A stretch of 55,081 bases of DNA from Desulfocapsa sp. (GCA_030145625.1 JAQYVF010000025.1:1-55081), one strand, 5' to 3'; positions 25,153-34,824 are shown, counted from the stretch's first letter. Made by a program: numbers and translations. Notes: a model not told the origin generated them from the sequence alone.

Positions 25153-25989
25153 TTAAAGAACGCTCAAGCGCTTGATTCGTTCTTCAAGGGGTGGGTGGGT
25201 AGAGAAGAGATTGGCAAGCTGGCCTCCTGCCAGGGGATTGACAATATACATCTGTGCCGTTGCCGGATTGACCTGCATGGGGCGGCGTCGATTGAAACTC
25301 TCAAGTTGTTGGAGGGCGGAAGCCAGGGAGCGAGGGTGTCCGCAAATGGCAGCACCTGTGGCGTCGGCCTGGAATTCTCTGCTTCTCGAAATAGCCATCT
25401 GGATGATGGCGGCGCCAATGGGTGCCAGAATCATCATCAGCAGACTGCCGATAAGGCCCCCGCCGTTATCTTCATCGGAACGACCGCCAAAAATCATTGC
25501 CCATTGAGCCATGCTGGCCATATAACTGATGGCACCAGCCATGGTGGCGGCAATGGAACTGATAAGGATATCCCGATTTTTGATATGTCCCAGTTCATGG
25601 GCCAAGACTCCCTCCAGTTCGGCGGGTTTAAGAATTTGCATCAGACCGGTGGTCACCGCTACTGCTGCATGATCAGGATTTCTCCCGGTGGCAAAGGCGT
25701 TGGGAGTGTCCTGGTGAATAATATAGATTCGTGGCTTGGGCAGACCTGCCCGGGAAGAGAGGCTTGCCACCATCTGGTGGAGATCCGGTGCTTCTATCAG
25801 GGAGACCTCCTGGGCACCACTCATTTTTAAGGCCATTTTGTCGCTGTACCAATACGCGAAAAAATTCATTCCCAAAGCCATGAGCAACGCAAAGACCATT
25901 CCATTGCTGCCACCCAAGAGTTGTCCGGCTACCATAAAAACAGCAGTCAAGGCTGCCATGAGCAGGCCTGTTTTGAGCATACTTGTCAT
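25153..25989 (-). CDS. htpX: Membrane zinc protease HtpX (M48B)
   Basis: A 278-residue M48 peptidase. Two N-terminal hydrophobic segments (about 5-25 and 30-48) precede the zinc motif HELGHIKNRD (131-140); the third ligand lies in REFQADATGA. Two further hydrophobic stretches follow the motif, and the C-terminal FSTHPPLEERIKRL is diagnostic. HtpX cuts damaged inner-membrane proteins and is part of membrane protein quality control. I set the start at ATG 25989, with GGAGG 5 bp upstream, instead of the longer frame, which would place extra polar residues before the first membrane helix. Confidence 0.94.
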   Translation of the reverse strand: MTSMLKTGLLMAALTAVFMVAGQLLGGSNGMVFALLMALGMNFFAYWYSDKMALKMSGAQEVSLIEAPDLHQMVASLSSRAGLPKPRIYIIHQDTPNAFATGRNPDHAAVAVTTGLMQILKPAELEGVLAHELGHIKNRDILISSIAATMAGAISYMASMAQWAMIFGGRSDEDNGGGLIGSLLMMILAPIGAAIIQMAISRSREFQADATGAAICGHPRSLASALQQLESFNRRRPMQVNPATAQMYIVNPLAGGQLANLFSTHPPLEERIKRLSVL

Positions 25990-26096
25990 AGCTCCTCCAT
26001 GATTGTTTGTCTTCCCATGAGTGTCGCCAAGGGGAGGGATTGATAACACAATAATGATGGGCTGGTTTCTGTCAAGATGGTGAGAGGGACAGTTGG

Positions 26097-26816
26097 TCAG
26101 AGTTCCTTCAGGTCAAAATCCGGTTGTAATGCGTAGGCCTCATTGATCAGCGCATTTAATTCTGATTTTATGGTGGCGAAATCAGGGATGGGGGGAAGGG
26201 TGGGGAGGAATTTCTCCACTGATTGCGGGGGGTGTATACGCATTTTCTCTTCCATGATAACTGGCCCTTCATTCTCAATGGTTCCAGACATGGAACCGGA
26301 GGTGCCGGATTCGATAACGTCGAGGTTGCGCAAAAAAATCATGATGCCGGTAATGTCATTTTTCTGGTAGAAGAGTTTGATTTCTTCTTCTATGATTTCA
26401 TGCTCTTCTACCAGGCCAGCAATTTTTTTCCGGTAGCTTGCAACGTGATCGCCAAGTGCTGTGTATACATCAATAAACATATTGCGAAAACGGGATTTTC
26501 TGAAAAAACCACGGACATGTTGATCTTTAAAAAGACGTTTGCGGATGGTGGGAGACTGGCTGATGTAAGAGTCAAAAAAGAGGACGTCATTGAGTTTGGT
26601 GAGCTCGAAAAAACGGGTGATGAGATGGTCTTTCTGGAGCAGGGAGTAGATACGGAGGAGGTCAAAACCGATTCGTCTTTCCAGCAGGAGGGTGGAGGCA
26701 ATGATTTCCTGCTGGTAATCATTCGAGTCTTCCTCTATGATTTTACGGAAACCAAAGTAGCGGTCAGCGATCTCTTTTTTGACCTCAAAGGCCAGGGTTT
26801 TACTGAAATCTTCCAC
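26097..26816 (-). CDS. Hypothetical protein, largely alpha-helical
   Basis: I do not recognise this family. The frame runs upstream into dnaG, but the likely start is GTG 26816, which has GAGGT 6 bp upstream and gives 239 residues beginning MEDFSKTLAFEV. The product is rich in charged and aromatic residues, predicted mostly helical to about residue 165 (segments around LLLERRIGFDLLRIYSLL and YRKKIAGLVEEHEIIEEE). It then has a Ser/Gly/Glu linker and a Pro-rich stretch ahead of a short terminal helix (IKSELNALINEAY). There is no signal peptide, membrane span or Cys motif. It is divergent from dnaG across a palindrome at 26858-26877, so shared regulation is possible. Confidence 0.6.
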   Translation of the reverse strand: MEDFSKTLAFEVKKEIADRYFGFRKIIEEDSNDYQQEIIASTLLLERRIGFDLLRIYSLLQKDHLITRFFELTKLNDVLFFDSYISQSPTIRKRLFKDQHVRGFFRKSRFRNMFIDVYTALGDHVASYRKKIAGLVEEHEIIEEEIKLFYQKNDITGIMIFLRNLDVIESGTSGSMSGTIENEGPVIMEEKMRIHPPQSVEKFLPTLPPIPDFATIKSELNALINEAYALQPDFDLKEL

Positions 26817-26857
26817 AGGACACCTCAGAGCAGCCAGGCTGGCGAGTGTATCTTCTT

Positions 26858-26877
26858 GACAGGATGGGCATCCTGTC
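26858..26877. promoter_or_regulatory. Palindrome between a hypothetical gene and dnaG
   Basis: GACAGGATGGGCATCCTGTC consists of 9 bp arms around a 2 bp centre. It lies between two divergent genes, 42 bp from the GTG of the minus-strand gene and 78 bp from the dnaG ATG, where an operator could control both. It could equally be a leader hairpin of the minus-strand gene. Confidence 0.4.
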
Positions 26878-26954
26878 TTTCTATAGGGTAAATTAATTAG
26901 AGATACTATAGCGTGTTCAAGAAGGACGTGCACCTTTCTTTTTTGGGAAATGAT

Positions 26955-28787
26955 ATGGGATATTCGGAATTCGGTGATGATCTGGCGGCTCAGGTCAAGG
27001 AACAGGCTGACATTGTGCAGGTTATAGGAGAATGTGTGGAGTTGAAGCGGGCCGGTGTCCGTTATCTTGGTCTCTGCCCTTTTCATGGTGAAAAAACGCC
27101 ATCGTTTTCGGTGCATCCCGGTCAGCAATTTTTTTACTGTTTCGGCTGTGGAGCATCTGGAGATGTCTACAGTTTTCTCATGAAATATCATAATCTGGAT
27201 TTTCCTGCCGCATTAAAGGATCTGGCCAGGCGTTATCAGATTGAAATACCAGAGAAAGTGCAATCGGCGCAAGAGCAGGAAAGGAGTCGTCGGCGTAAGG
27301 CCATGTACGCAGTGAATGAGAAAGCGGCTACCATATTTCAGGACTATCTCATTCATGGTGCTAAGGCTGGAGGTGCCAGGAGGTATCTTAAACAGAGGCA
27401 GATTCCTACAGAGATCCAGGAACGGTTTAAGATAGGGTATGCTCCATCCCCGGAAGTAGCGGGCTGGAATTTCCTCGGAGGGCAATTAGACCCTGAAGAG
27501 CGTCTCATTGCAGAAGAGGTCGGGCTGTTGGTGAAAAAGGAGCAGGGAGGCACCTATGACCGTTTTCGGGACAGAATTCTTTTTCCGATCTTCGATCGTC
27601 AGGGACGAATAATCGGCTTTGGTGGTCGTATTGTGGGGGATGGTCAGCCCAAGTATATGAATTCCCCGGAAAGTCTGGTGTTTAATAAGAGTGGCTCTCT
27701 ACTGGGCCTGTATCAACAGGGAGAGGATATTCGACGAAGGCAGCAGGTGATAATGGTTGAAGGGAATTTTGATCTGGTATCGCTGGTGGTACATGGCTGT
27801 CCCAATGTGGTGGCCCCTCTGGGCACTGCACTCACGGTACAGCAGCTGAAGTTGTTGAAGGGCTATGCTGAGGAGTATGTATTGCTCTTTGATGGCGATG
27901 CCGCTGGAGTGAAGGCTGCCATGCGTGCGGTTCCGTTATTTTTAAGTGAGCAGGTAGCTGGGAAAGTGGCTCTGCTCCCTCTCGGTCATGACCCGGACAC
28001 CTTTGTTCAAGAAAAAGGACTTGCTGCTCTGGAAACCCTTCTGGGTCAGGCCAGACCCCTGCCTGAATTTACTCTGGAACAGTTGGTGGAAGAACATGGT
28101 CTGACCTTGGATGGGAAAAGTAGAATTATTGATGAGCTCCGTCCTTTAATCAAGGCGGCTGTCTCTCCTCTGCAGCGTTCTTTGATGCTCTCTCATTTTA
28201 GTGAAACCATCGGTGTCCCTGTAGAGGAACTGGGGGCTGCCCTGGTGTCTAGCCGGGTGCCGATGCCTTCAGCAGCTCCTGAGAGGAGGCGAGAGCAACT
28301 GCAGCGTCGTGAACACCTTGCCCCCTTGACTTTTTTTCAGAAACAGATGGTCACTCATATGGTGCTTTATCCACACTCGTTAGAAAAGTTGGAAAAGGCA
28401 GGAATTCGCTCATGCTTGATGGGCAGTATTGGCGAGATTCTCTATTTGCAGTTGAAGGCCTTGATTGAGAATTCGGGCGAAGTTGAGCCTGAGGAGTTGC
28501 TGGCAGGGTTACCGGAGGGAGGAGAGCGTGTTCTCGTTGCGGACATATTACTTAACTCTTCCTCTGATAGTAGATCATTCAGTGATGAGGAGACTGAAAA
28601 GGAACTGGCAGAGCTTCTTTCCTGGTTGGAACGGGAAGAACTGGAGCGAATGTCTGAAAAATTAAAACAAAAAATGATTACGTGCGCACAGGGAGGCGGT
28701 TCCAGTGAACTGTTGCAGCAACTTGTATTTGAAAAAAAAGAGGTGGACAATAAATTGCATTCTCTTCGTCCTAAAATGGTGGGTTGA
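26955..28787 (+). CDS. dnaG: DNA primase
   Basis: A 610-residue bacterial primase. The N-terminal CHC2 zinc motif is visible as CPFH (41-44) and CFGC (62-65). The catalytic core has RFRDRILFPI and GFGGRI, and the TOPRIM domain shows VEGNFDLVSL with the catalytic Glu and LFDGDAAG with the metal-binding DxD. The C-terminal helicase-binding part is divergent, as usual. The enzyme makes RNA primers at the replication fork. I use ATG 26955; GTG 26913 is in frame, but its extension would precede the conserved start. dnaG is followed by rpoD after 337 bp, the usual macromolecular-synthesis order, but rpsU is not upstream. Confidence 0.94.
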   Translation: MGYSEFGDDLAAQVKEQADIVQVIGECVELKRAGVRYLGLCPFHGEKTPSFSVHPGQQFFYCFGCGASGDVYSFLMKYHNLDFPAALKDLARRYQIEIPEKVQSAQEQERSRRRKAMYAVNEKAATIFQDYLIHGAKAGGARRYLKQRQIPTEIQERFKIGYAPSPEVAGWNFLGGQLDPEERLIAEEVGLLVKKEQGGTYDRFRDRILFPIFDRQGRIIGFGGRIVGDGQPKYMNSPESLVFNKSGSLLGLYQQGEDIRRRQQVIMVEGNFDLVSLVVHGCPNVVAPLGTALTVQQLKLLKGYAEEYVLLFDGDAAGVKAAMRAVPLFLSEQVAGKVALLPLGHDPDTFVQEKGLAALETLLGQARPLPEFTLEQLVEEHGLTLDGKSRIIDELRPLIKAAVSPLQRSLMLSHFSETIGVPVEELGAALVSSRVPMPSAAPERRREQLQRREHLAPLTFFQKQMVTHMVLYPHSLEKLEKAGIRSCLMGSIGEILYLQLKALIENSGEVEPEELLAGLPEGGERVLVADILLNSSSDSRSFSDEETEKELAELLSWLEREELERMSEKLKQKMITCAQGGGSSELLQQLVFEKKEVDNKLHSLRPKMVG

Positions 28788-29124
28788 AAAAAGAAGGCTT
28801 TTTCCTGGCGTGTCTATGGTGTGGGGAGGGTTGGTGTTGCCCACTGTTGTCAGTTGTGCAGTTTTGCTGCCAGGAACTGGTGTGAATGGTTCTTAACAGA
28901 TTGATTTGTGATCTTTTTTGTGTTCTTTTGAGTCGTTTTTTTGCTGAATTGTTCATGGCAAAATATGTAAAAAATTCTTTTTCTTTAATTATTTATCGTG
29001 AAAATGTTGCTTAACGTTACGATTTTGTTATAGTGTGCAATTGGAGAAACAGGGGATATGAGTTTGGTGTATATAGGCCGTTTTCTGTTGGTTTTGAGGA
29101 CGTGCTATTGCGTAGGAGAGATGT
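28788..29124. other. Intergenic region dnaG-rpoD
   Basis: This 337 bp gap holds a promoter for rpoD (29007-29034) and the ribosome-binding site TAGGAGAG at 29113-29120. Just after dnaG there is a weak A-rich/T-rich inverted repeat (GAAAAAAG...CTTTTTC) that might terminate some dnaG transcripts. No small gene is evident. Confidence 0.5.
29007..29034 (+). promoter_or_regulatory. Sigma-70 promoter of rpoD
   Basis: A -35 TTGCTT (29007-29012), a 16 bp spacer and -10 TATAGT (29029-29034). The inferred transcript start near 29041 leaves a leader of about 85 nt before the rpoD ATG. It would allow rpoD expression independent of dnaG. Confidence 0.55.
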
Positions 29125-30756
29125 ATGGCTGATGAAGATCAGGCAGGTGATGATCAGGCAGGTGATGATCAGGCAGGTGATGGTGTAATAGATCTAACCG
29201 GAATTTTTGATTCCGGAGAAAAAGTGCAATCTGTTGGCCTTCCCAAAGGCGTGGAAGAGGACCGGCGAGCCACCGGTCCCACTGATCGGCGCGCGGGTCC
29301 TCTTACCGACAGGAGGCACGGGCAGCGTCGGCGTCTTGCCAGGAGTTCTGCCAGGCGGTCCGATCATGCTGTGGATCCCATGAGTATCTATCTGCGGGAG
29401 ATGGGCACTCTGACTCTTCTAAGTCATGAAGAAGAGCTGGAGCTGGCTCGTATGATGGAAGAGGGGCTCCTCCAGGTTCAGAATGCAGTCTTGTCTTCTC
29501 CGCTGGCCATCCCGGCATTGCAGGAGGTTGCCGAGGAGTTGCGGGCTGATAATATGAAAATATTCCAGATTCTGCGCGGCATTCAGGATAATCAACCTGC
29601 AGTTGTTGCAAAGGAGAAGAAGGTTTTCCTCAAGAAGGTGGATAAGGTCTTGGTGCTGGAGCAAAAAAGACTGGCTCTTCAAAAGCAGATAGCTGCCTGT
29701 TCAGAGGACCTGGGAAAAGTTGAGGAAATTAGCGGGCAGATGCTGGCCATTGGTCGAGATGTTTCGGAACTGTTCCAAGACCGAATTATCTGCACCCGCT
29801 GTATCAACGGGGTTGCCTCTAATCTAAAAGATCTGGTCAGACGTTTTCGGAGAGTTCGGGTCGAGGTGCTGAAAGAACATAAACTGGCTGCGGCAGAAAA
29901 CGGCCAGGGTGATATTAGCCCAAGAGATTTAGAACATCGTATTGCCATGCAGTTGAAAGAGGGGCTGGGTTTTGGATACCGGGCTCTCAATGCTGTTCTC
30001 CATGAGGTGGAAACAGGACGTGATATCAATAAACATGGGAAGGAAGCACTGGTGCGTGCCAATCTTCGCCTGGTGATTTCAGTATCCAAGAAGTTTGTGA
30101 ATAGAGGCCTTCAATTTCCTGATTTGATTCAGGAGGGAAATATCGGTTTGATGAAGGCTGTGGATAAATTTGATTATCATCGAGGCTATAAATTCAGCAC
30201 CTATGCTACCTGGTGGATTCGTCAATCCATTACCCGTGGCATAGCCGATCAAGGACGTACCATCCGTCTGCCGGTACATATGATTGAGACCATTAACCGA
30301 TTGCTGCGGGTTTCAAAAGATTTTGTTCGTGAAGAAAACCGAGAACCCAGCCCTGAAGAGATGGCGGAACAGCTCGGGACGGATGTGGAAAAGGTGAAGG
30401 CGGCCCTGAAAACGGCCAAGGATGCCATTTCTCTTGATACCCCGGTGGGAGACGATGAAGAGACTTTTCTTGGTGATTTTATTGAAGATTGCTCCGGACT
30501 GAGTCCCCATGAGGCCTCCATGGTGGAGAGTTTGAAAGAGTGTCTCTGCAAGGTGATGTCTTCTCTGTCTCCTCGTGAGGCCAAAGTGGTGCGGATGCGT
30601 TATGGTATCGATGTGGGCTATGATCATACCTTGGAAGAGGTGGGAAAATGTTTTGCTGTGACCAGAGAACGTATTCGCCAGATCGAGGCCCAGGCTATCA
30701 AAAAACTGAAACATCCTTCACGTATCGAGGAATTACGTGTCTTTATGACCGATTAG
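29125..30756 (+). CDS. rpoD: RNA polymerase primary sigma factor RpoD
   Basis: A 543-residue group 1 sigma-70. Region 1.2 starts at [11 protein letters not shown] (84-94). Region 2 contains [35 protein letters not shown] and [15 protein letters not shown], which bind core and the -10 element. Region 3 follows with [13 protein letters not shown]. The region 4 helix-turn-helix is [17 protein letters not shown]. In place of an ordinary region 1.1 there is an 83-residue segment: three DQAGD repeats, an acidic part, then an Arg-rich part ([17 protein letters not shown]). The ATG follows TAGGAGAG. A strong terminator lies 36 bp after the stop, so rpoD ends its transcript. Confidence 0.95.
   Translation: MADEDQAGDDQAGDDQAGDGVIDLTGIFDSGEKVQSVGLPKGVEEDRRATGPTDRRAGPLTDRRHGQRRRLARSSARRSDHAVDPMSIYLREMGTLTLLSHEEELELARMMEEGLLQVQNAVLSSPLAIPALQEVAEELRADNMKIFQILRGIQDNQPAVVAKEKKVFLKKVDKVLVLEQKRLALQKQIAACSEDLGKVEEISGQMLAIGRDVSELFQDRIICTRCINGVASNLKDLVRRFRRVRVEVLKEHKLAAAENGQGDISPRDLEHRIAMQLKEGLGFGYRALNAVLHEVETGRDINKHGKEALVRANLRLVISVSKKFVNRGLQFPDLIQEGNIGLMKAVDKFDYHRGYKFSTYATWWIRQSITRGIADQGRTIRLPVHMIETINRLLRVSKDFVREENREPSPEEMAEQLGTDVEKVKAALKTAKDAISLDTPVGDDEETFLGDFIEDCSGLSPHEASMVESLKECLCKVMSSLSPREAKVVRMRYGIDVGYDHTLEEVGKCFAVTRERIRQIEAQAIKKLKHPSRIEELRVFMTD
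29137..29181 (+). repeat. Three perfect 15 bp tandem repeats inside rpoD
   Basis: GATCAGGCAGGTGAT occurs three times without mismatch (29137-29151, 29152-29166, 29167-29181) and encodes DQAGD three times at residues 5-19 of RpoD. Because the unit is a multiple of three, slippage would change the number of repeats without breaking the frame. Confidence 0.95.
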
Positions 30757-30791
30757 GTCTGAAAATTTATTTTTTAAAAATATGATCTATG

Positions 30792-30820
30792 AAAATCCCG
30801 GGCTTCTGCCCGGGATTTTT
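30792..30820 (+). terminator. Rho-independent terminator of rpoD
   Basis: A perfect stem ATCCCGGGC / GCCCGGGAT with a TTCT loop (30795-30816), flanked by an A-tract before and a TTTTT run after. The flanking A and T runs extend the stem and could let it work on both strands; only the plus strand has a gene ending here. Confidence 0.92.
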
Positions 30821-30849
30821 GTTTGAGATCCTGTCGTTATGGTGAAGCC

Positions 30850-31959
30850 ATGTCAAATGATTCTGTAATTGATTGGATGGCGCTGACCTTGGTCCCTGGC
30901 TTGGGGAGTAAGACCATCTGGCAGTTGGTGTCCCACTTTGGTGGCGTGCAATCTGTATTCTCCGCCTGTTCAGGCGGCCGGGCCAAATCTGTAAATATCC
31001 GCGAAAGTATATTGTCTTCCCTGGCCAATCCAGGGCCGTTGCGTGAAAAGGCAGCATTACATCTCAAAAATCTTCATGCCCATGGAGGGACTGCCGTCTG
31101 TCCTGATGATGAAAGCTACTCGGAACTGCTGCAAGAGACGACAGCTCCCCCCCCGGTCCTCTACCTCCAGGGGCGTATCGAACTCCTGCAGTCAGAGTGC
31201 GTGGCCATGGTCGGTTCCCGTGCGGCCACCGCTTATGGAAAAAGGAGTGCTTTTACTCTTGCCAGAGATCTGGCACTATCCGGAGTCACTGTGGTTTCAG
31301 GCCTTGCCCTTGGTGTTGACAGCGAGGCCCACTGTGGGGCACTGGCGGCAAAGGGTGCAACCATCGGTGTTTTGGGCTGCGGTCTGGATGTGGTTTACCC
31401 GAGACAGAATCGTGATTTGTATGCTCAGATCAGACAACATGGGCTCCTTGTTTCGGAATATCTTCCGGGGACGCGTCCTGAAGGATATCGTTTTCCTGCA
31501 AGGAACAGGATTATTGCCGGGCTGAGCAGGGGGGTTGTGGTGGTGGAAGCAGCGAGAAAGTCCGGCTCCCTCATAACAGCTGAACTGGCCCTTGAAGGGG
31601 GACGGGAGATTTTTGCCGTTCCGGGGCAGATCGACTCATTTAAGAGTGGTGGCACGCATTGGCTCTTGCAGCAGGGTGCCAAACTGGTACAATCTGCGGA
31701 TGATATTCTGATTGAATTGAATAACGGCTGGAGAGGGCAGGAGGAGGGGTGTAAACAGCAGTTCCATTCGGCGCCTGCCAATATTGATCCGGAGGCATTG
31801 GCTCTGCTTGAGGTGGTTGATGTCTATCCATGCCCCCGAAATGAGTTGATCGTAAGCTCCGGCCTTGGCCCGGCAAAAGTAACGGAGCTGTTGCTCCTTC
31901 TGGAACTGGAAGGAGCAGTAGAGATTCTTCCAGGTGACCAGATAAGGCGTATTGTTTGA
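30850..31959 (+). CDS. dprA: DNA processing protein DprA
   Basis: A 369-residue DprA/Smf. The N-terminal helical SAM-like segment (TLVPGLGSKTIWQLVSHFGG) precedes the Rossmann-like core with AMVGSRAATAYGKRSA, VSGLALGVDSEAHCGALAA, GVLGCGLDVVYPRQN and FPARNRIIAGLS. The C-terminal 60 residues resemble the DprA winged helix. DprA protects incoming single-stranded DNA and loads RecA in natural transformation. A comF-like gene is also present at the left edge of the window. The start is ATG 30850; a TTG at 30823 lies within the region after the terminator and lacks a ribosome-binding site. Confidence 0.93.
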   Translation: MSNDSVIDWMALTLVPGLGSKTIWQLVSHFGGVQSVFSACSGGRAKSVNIRESILSSLANPGPLREKAALHLKNLHAHGGTAVCPDDESYSELLQETTAPPPVLYLQGRIELLQSECVAMVGSRAATAYGKRSAFTLARDLALSGVTVVSGLALGVDSEAHCGALAAKGATIGVLGCGLDVVYPRQNRDLYAQIRQHGLLVSEYLPGTRPEGYRFPARNRIIAGLSRGVVVVEAARKSGSLITAELALEGGREIFAVPGQIDSFKSGGTHWLLQQGAKLVQSADDILIELNNGWRGQEEGCKQQFHSAPANIDPEALALLEVVDVYPCPRNELIVSSGLGPAKVTELLLLLELEGAVEILPGDQIRRIV

Positions 31960-32087
31960 AAAGGAACATGGGCTGCTTGAAAAAAATATCTTTTCCTGCC
32001 GCCTGCAGACCTGAGGATTAAGTTTGCTTGATTCTTAAAAAAAAATCTGATTTTTTAAAACACCTTCAAAAATAATGAGAGGAGAGT

Positions 32088-32768
32088 ATGCAGGAAATCC
32101 AATTCGCCCCATCGATCCTATCTGCTGATTTTTCCCGCCTGGGAGAAGAGATTGTTGCTGTGGATCAGGCTGGAGCTGAGGTTATTCACATTGATGTAAT
32201 GGATGGGCATTTTGTGCCCAATATTACCATTGGCCCCCTGGTGGTGGATGCGGCCAGATCGGTCACGGACAAGGTACTCGATGTTCATCTTATGATACAA
32301 AATGCTGATCAGTATCTGGAATCTTTTGCTGCTGCAGGTGCCGATTGGATCACAGTTCATGTTGAAGCCTGTACCCATCTTCATCGCACTGTTTCAAGAA
32401 TTAAAGAACTTGGCAAAAAAGCAGGTGTCGTGCTCAACCCGGCAACTTCCCTTTCCAGTCTTGATTATGTCCTGGAAGAGCTGGATCTGGTGATGCTCAT
32501 GAGTGTCAATCCGGGTTTTGGCGGTCAATCTTTTATTGAATCCACATTGAGGAAAACAGACACTCTGAAAAAACGGATAGATGAACTGGGGTTACGGGCG
32601 GGAATAGAGATAGACGGCGGAGTAAGCCCTGACACCATTGCCCGGGTGGCAGAGGCCGGAGCCAATATTTTTGTTGCCGGTTCAGCTATTTATGGTTGTG
32701 AAGACTATGGGGCGGTAATTCGACAGATGCGTGGGCTGGCTCAGGAGGGAAAAGCAAGAAGGGAATAG
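32088..32768 (+). CDS. rpe: Ribulose-phosphate 3-epimerase
   Basis: A 226-residue TIM-barrel epimerase that interconverts ribulose-5-P and xylulose-5-P. Metal and catalytic motifs are clear: [46 protein letters not shown] and [10 protein letters not shown]. The ATG has GAGAGGAGAG upstream. The glucose-6-phosphate isomerase gene follows 23 bp later, so the two form a sugar-phosphate operon. A KpsF/KdsD-type ribulose-5-P/arabinose-5-P isomerase gene lies further downstream in the window. Confidence 0.96.
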   Translation: MQEIQFAPSILSADFSRLGEEIVAVDQAGAEVIHIDVMDGHFVPNITIGPLVVDAARSVTDKVLDVHLMIQNADQYLESFAAAGADWITVHVEACTHLHRTVSRIKELGKKAGVVLNPATSLSSLDYVLEELDLVMLMSVNPGFGGQSFIESTLRKTDTLKKRIDELGLRAGIEIDGGVSPDTIARVAEAGANIFVAGSAIYGCEDYGAVIRQMRGLAQEGKARRE

Positions 32769-32791
32769 TTGCGAGAGGGGGGAGAAGAATT

Positions 32792-34384
32792 ATGGAACAG
32801 TGGAAGTCAATAACTGATTGTGAGGCCTTTGCGGCACTTAAACGCTGTGCGCAAAGTCCCTTAGATCTCACAGAACCAGGCAATCTGAATCCTGAACGGC
32901 TGCTTCACTTTCGCTGTTCAGGACCTGAATTTGATCTTCTTTACGGTTGCCAGCGGGTAACCTCGGAGGTCCTTGATCTACTCCAGACCCTGACTGATGA
33001 GTGTAGGGTTGTCGAACAGTTCAGGGAGATGCGACGGGGAACAGTGATGAATTGTATTCACGGCTGGCCTTCTGAAGAGCGACAGGTCCTGCATACGGCG
33101 TGTCGTGATCTCTTCTCGGGAGTTCCAGCCTGTCCGTCGGCGACAAAACAGGCAGGAAAAGAACTTGCCAAGTTAAAGATATTCCTGAGTGATGTTGATA
33201 ACGGTGTGATTTGTAACGAACGGGGAGAATCCTTTGTCAACCTGATCCATGTTGGAATAGGCGGTTCTGATCTGGGGCCGAGGTCCATTTATGAGGCCCT
33301 GCACGCATACGGGAAAAAGGGGAGGCAGGTATATTTTATTTCCAATGTGGACCCCGATGATGCGGCTGCCGTCCTTGACGGTCTCGATCTTTCCAGGACG
33401 CTGGTCTTAGTTGTTTCAAAAAGTGGGACAACCCTTGAGACGCTGAGTAACGAGATTCTTGTTCGAGAGGCTTTAAGGGAGGCGGGTCTGGATGCAGCAA
33501 AGCATTGCCTTGCTGTTACCGGGGAGTCGAGTCCTATGGATAACCCGAAACGCTATCTCAGATCTTTTCATATGTATGATTATATTGGCGGACGCTTCAG
33601 CTCAACATCTATGGTGGGAGCGGTCATGCTGGGTTTTGCGCTGGGGTATGACCAGGTGATGGAGTTCCTTGAGGGCGCGGCAATGATGGATGAGGCTGCG
33701 GAGGAAGAAAATATTCGCTCAAATCTTCCTCTTCTCCTGGCCCTTCTCGGTATCTGGAATCATAATTTCCTTGGTATGTCATCTTTAGCGGTTCTCCCAT
33801 ACAGTCAGGCCCTGCATCGTTTTGCAGCGCATCTGCAGCAGTGTGACATGGAAAGCAATGGGAAATCGGTTCAGCGCAACGGTGAAGATCTGACGCTGCA
33901 GAGCGGGCCTGTGGTATGGGGTGAGCCGGGAACCAATGGACAGCATGCCTTTTATCAGCTTCTCCACCAAGGAACGGAAAAGGTGGCCATTGAATTTATC
34001 GGATTCAGGCTCTGTCAGAGGGGTAGGGATATGGAAATTCATGGGACACGCTCGCAGCAAAAACTGGTGGCTAACCTCCTTGCCCAGTCACTGGCTCTGG
34101 CCATAGGGAAAAACGATGAAAATCCGAATATGCGATTTCCGGGGAATCACGCGAATTCTCTACTTATGGGAGAGAGGTTGACAGCCAAAAGTATGGGGGC
34201 GCTGCTTGCACTGTATGAGGCCAAGGTAGTATTTCAGGGGTTTTGTTGGAATGTGAATTCTTTTGACCAGGAAGGGGTGCAGCTTGGTAAAATTCTTGCC
34301 GGCCGGATTCTTTCGGCAATGAAAGGAGAAGGGGAGGAAGGGACCTTGGAAAAGGCGGTTCTTAAAGCAGCAGAAATGGAGTAA
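32792..34384 (+). CDS. pgi: Glucose-6-phosphate isomerase
   Basis: A 530-residue SIS-fold isomerase interconverting glucose-6-P and fructose-6-P. The motif VHVGIGGSDLGPR-like stretch is HVGIGGSDLGPRSI, followed by VVSKSGTTLETL, the signature GGRFSSTSMVGAV, and the C-terminal FDQEGVQLGK with the conserved residues around the catalytic Lys. The AGGGGGGAG upstream is a strong ribosome-binding site. It is co-directional with rpe. Length and sequence resemble the E. coli-type enzyme and not the short archaeal cupin type. Confidence 0.95.
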   Translation: MEQWKSITDCEAFAALKRCAQSPLDLTEPGNLNPERLLHFRCSGPEFDLLYGCQRVTSEVLDLLQTLTDECRVVEQFREMRRGTVMNCIHGWPSEERQVLHTACRDLFSGVPACPSATKQAGKELAKLKIFLSDVDNGVICNERGESFVNLIHVGIGGSDLGPRSIYEALHAYGKKGRQVYFISNVDPDDAAAVLDGLDLSRTLVLVVSKSGTTLETLSNEILVREALREAGLDAAKHCLAVTGESSPMDNPKRYLRSFHMYDYIGGRFSSTSMVGAVMLGFALGYDQVMEFLEGAAMMDEAAEEENIRSNLPLLLALLGIWNHNFLGMSSLAVLPYSQALHRFAAHLQQCDMESNGKSVQRNGEDLTLQSGPVVWGEPGTNGQHAFYQLLHQGTEKVAIEFIGFRLCQRGRDMEIHGTRSQQKLVANLLAQSLALAIGKNDENPNMRFPGNHANSLLMGERLTAKSMGALLALYEAKVVFQGFCWNVNSFDQEGVQLGKILAGRILSAMKGEGEEGTLEKAVLKAAEME

Positions 34385-34824
34385 TATGTCTGGCTTTTGC
34401 AGGGTTTTCGCAGGGCTTTTGCTGCAGTATTTTTTCTTACATGAGGACGTATCGGAGTACGCCGGAATAAAAGAAAAAATGGATGGTTTGTTCATGGAGG
34501 TTTTTGCTCGGCAATAAAAAAAAATATTTTTACTACGTTGTAACCCTTGGAGGATGAGATAAAGGTGAATCTCCATTCAGTTTTCCGGGTTCATTGTTTC
34601 GTTTTTTGTTGACAAAGGCCTGCTTCAGAGATATTCTCCCACGCTGAATGACTATTCAATAGTGTTAGTTTCATTTCTGCCGTTTAAGTCATTGGCAAAT
34701 GCATAAGGCCGAATGACAAGGGGTGATGATATAGCCTCTTTTTTCGGTTTTGAAGCAACCGCTTTTGATGTGTAGATTCTGGTAATGGTTGAAGTCTAAA
34801 TAGTAATTTAAAGGAGGAAAATTC
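34385..34824. other. 440 bp region upstream of dsrA
   Basis: Contains the dsr promoter (34609-34637) and a leader of about 180 nt. Immediately downstream of the -10 box lie two overlapping palindromes, TGAAT-gact-ATTCA (34645-34658) and CTATTCAATAG (34652-34662), placed around the expected transcript start where a repressor could bind. The leader has no recognised riboswitch. A strong AAGGAGG precedes dsrA. No small gene is supported. Confidence 0.6.
34609..34637 (+). promoter_or_regulatory. Sigma-70 promoter of dsrABD
   Basis: A perfect -35 TTGACA (34609-34614), an ideal 17 bp spacer and -10 TATTCT (34632-34637). The strength fits the high expression of dissimilatory sulfite reductase. The overlapping palindromes begin 7 bp downstream. 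Confidence 0.7.
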
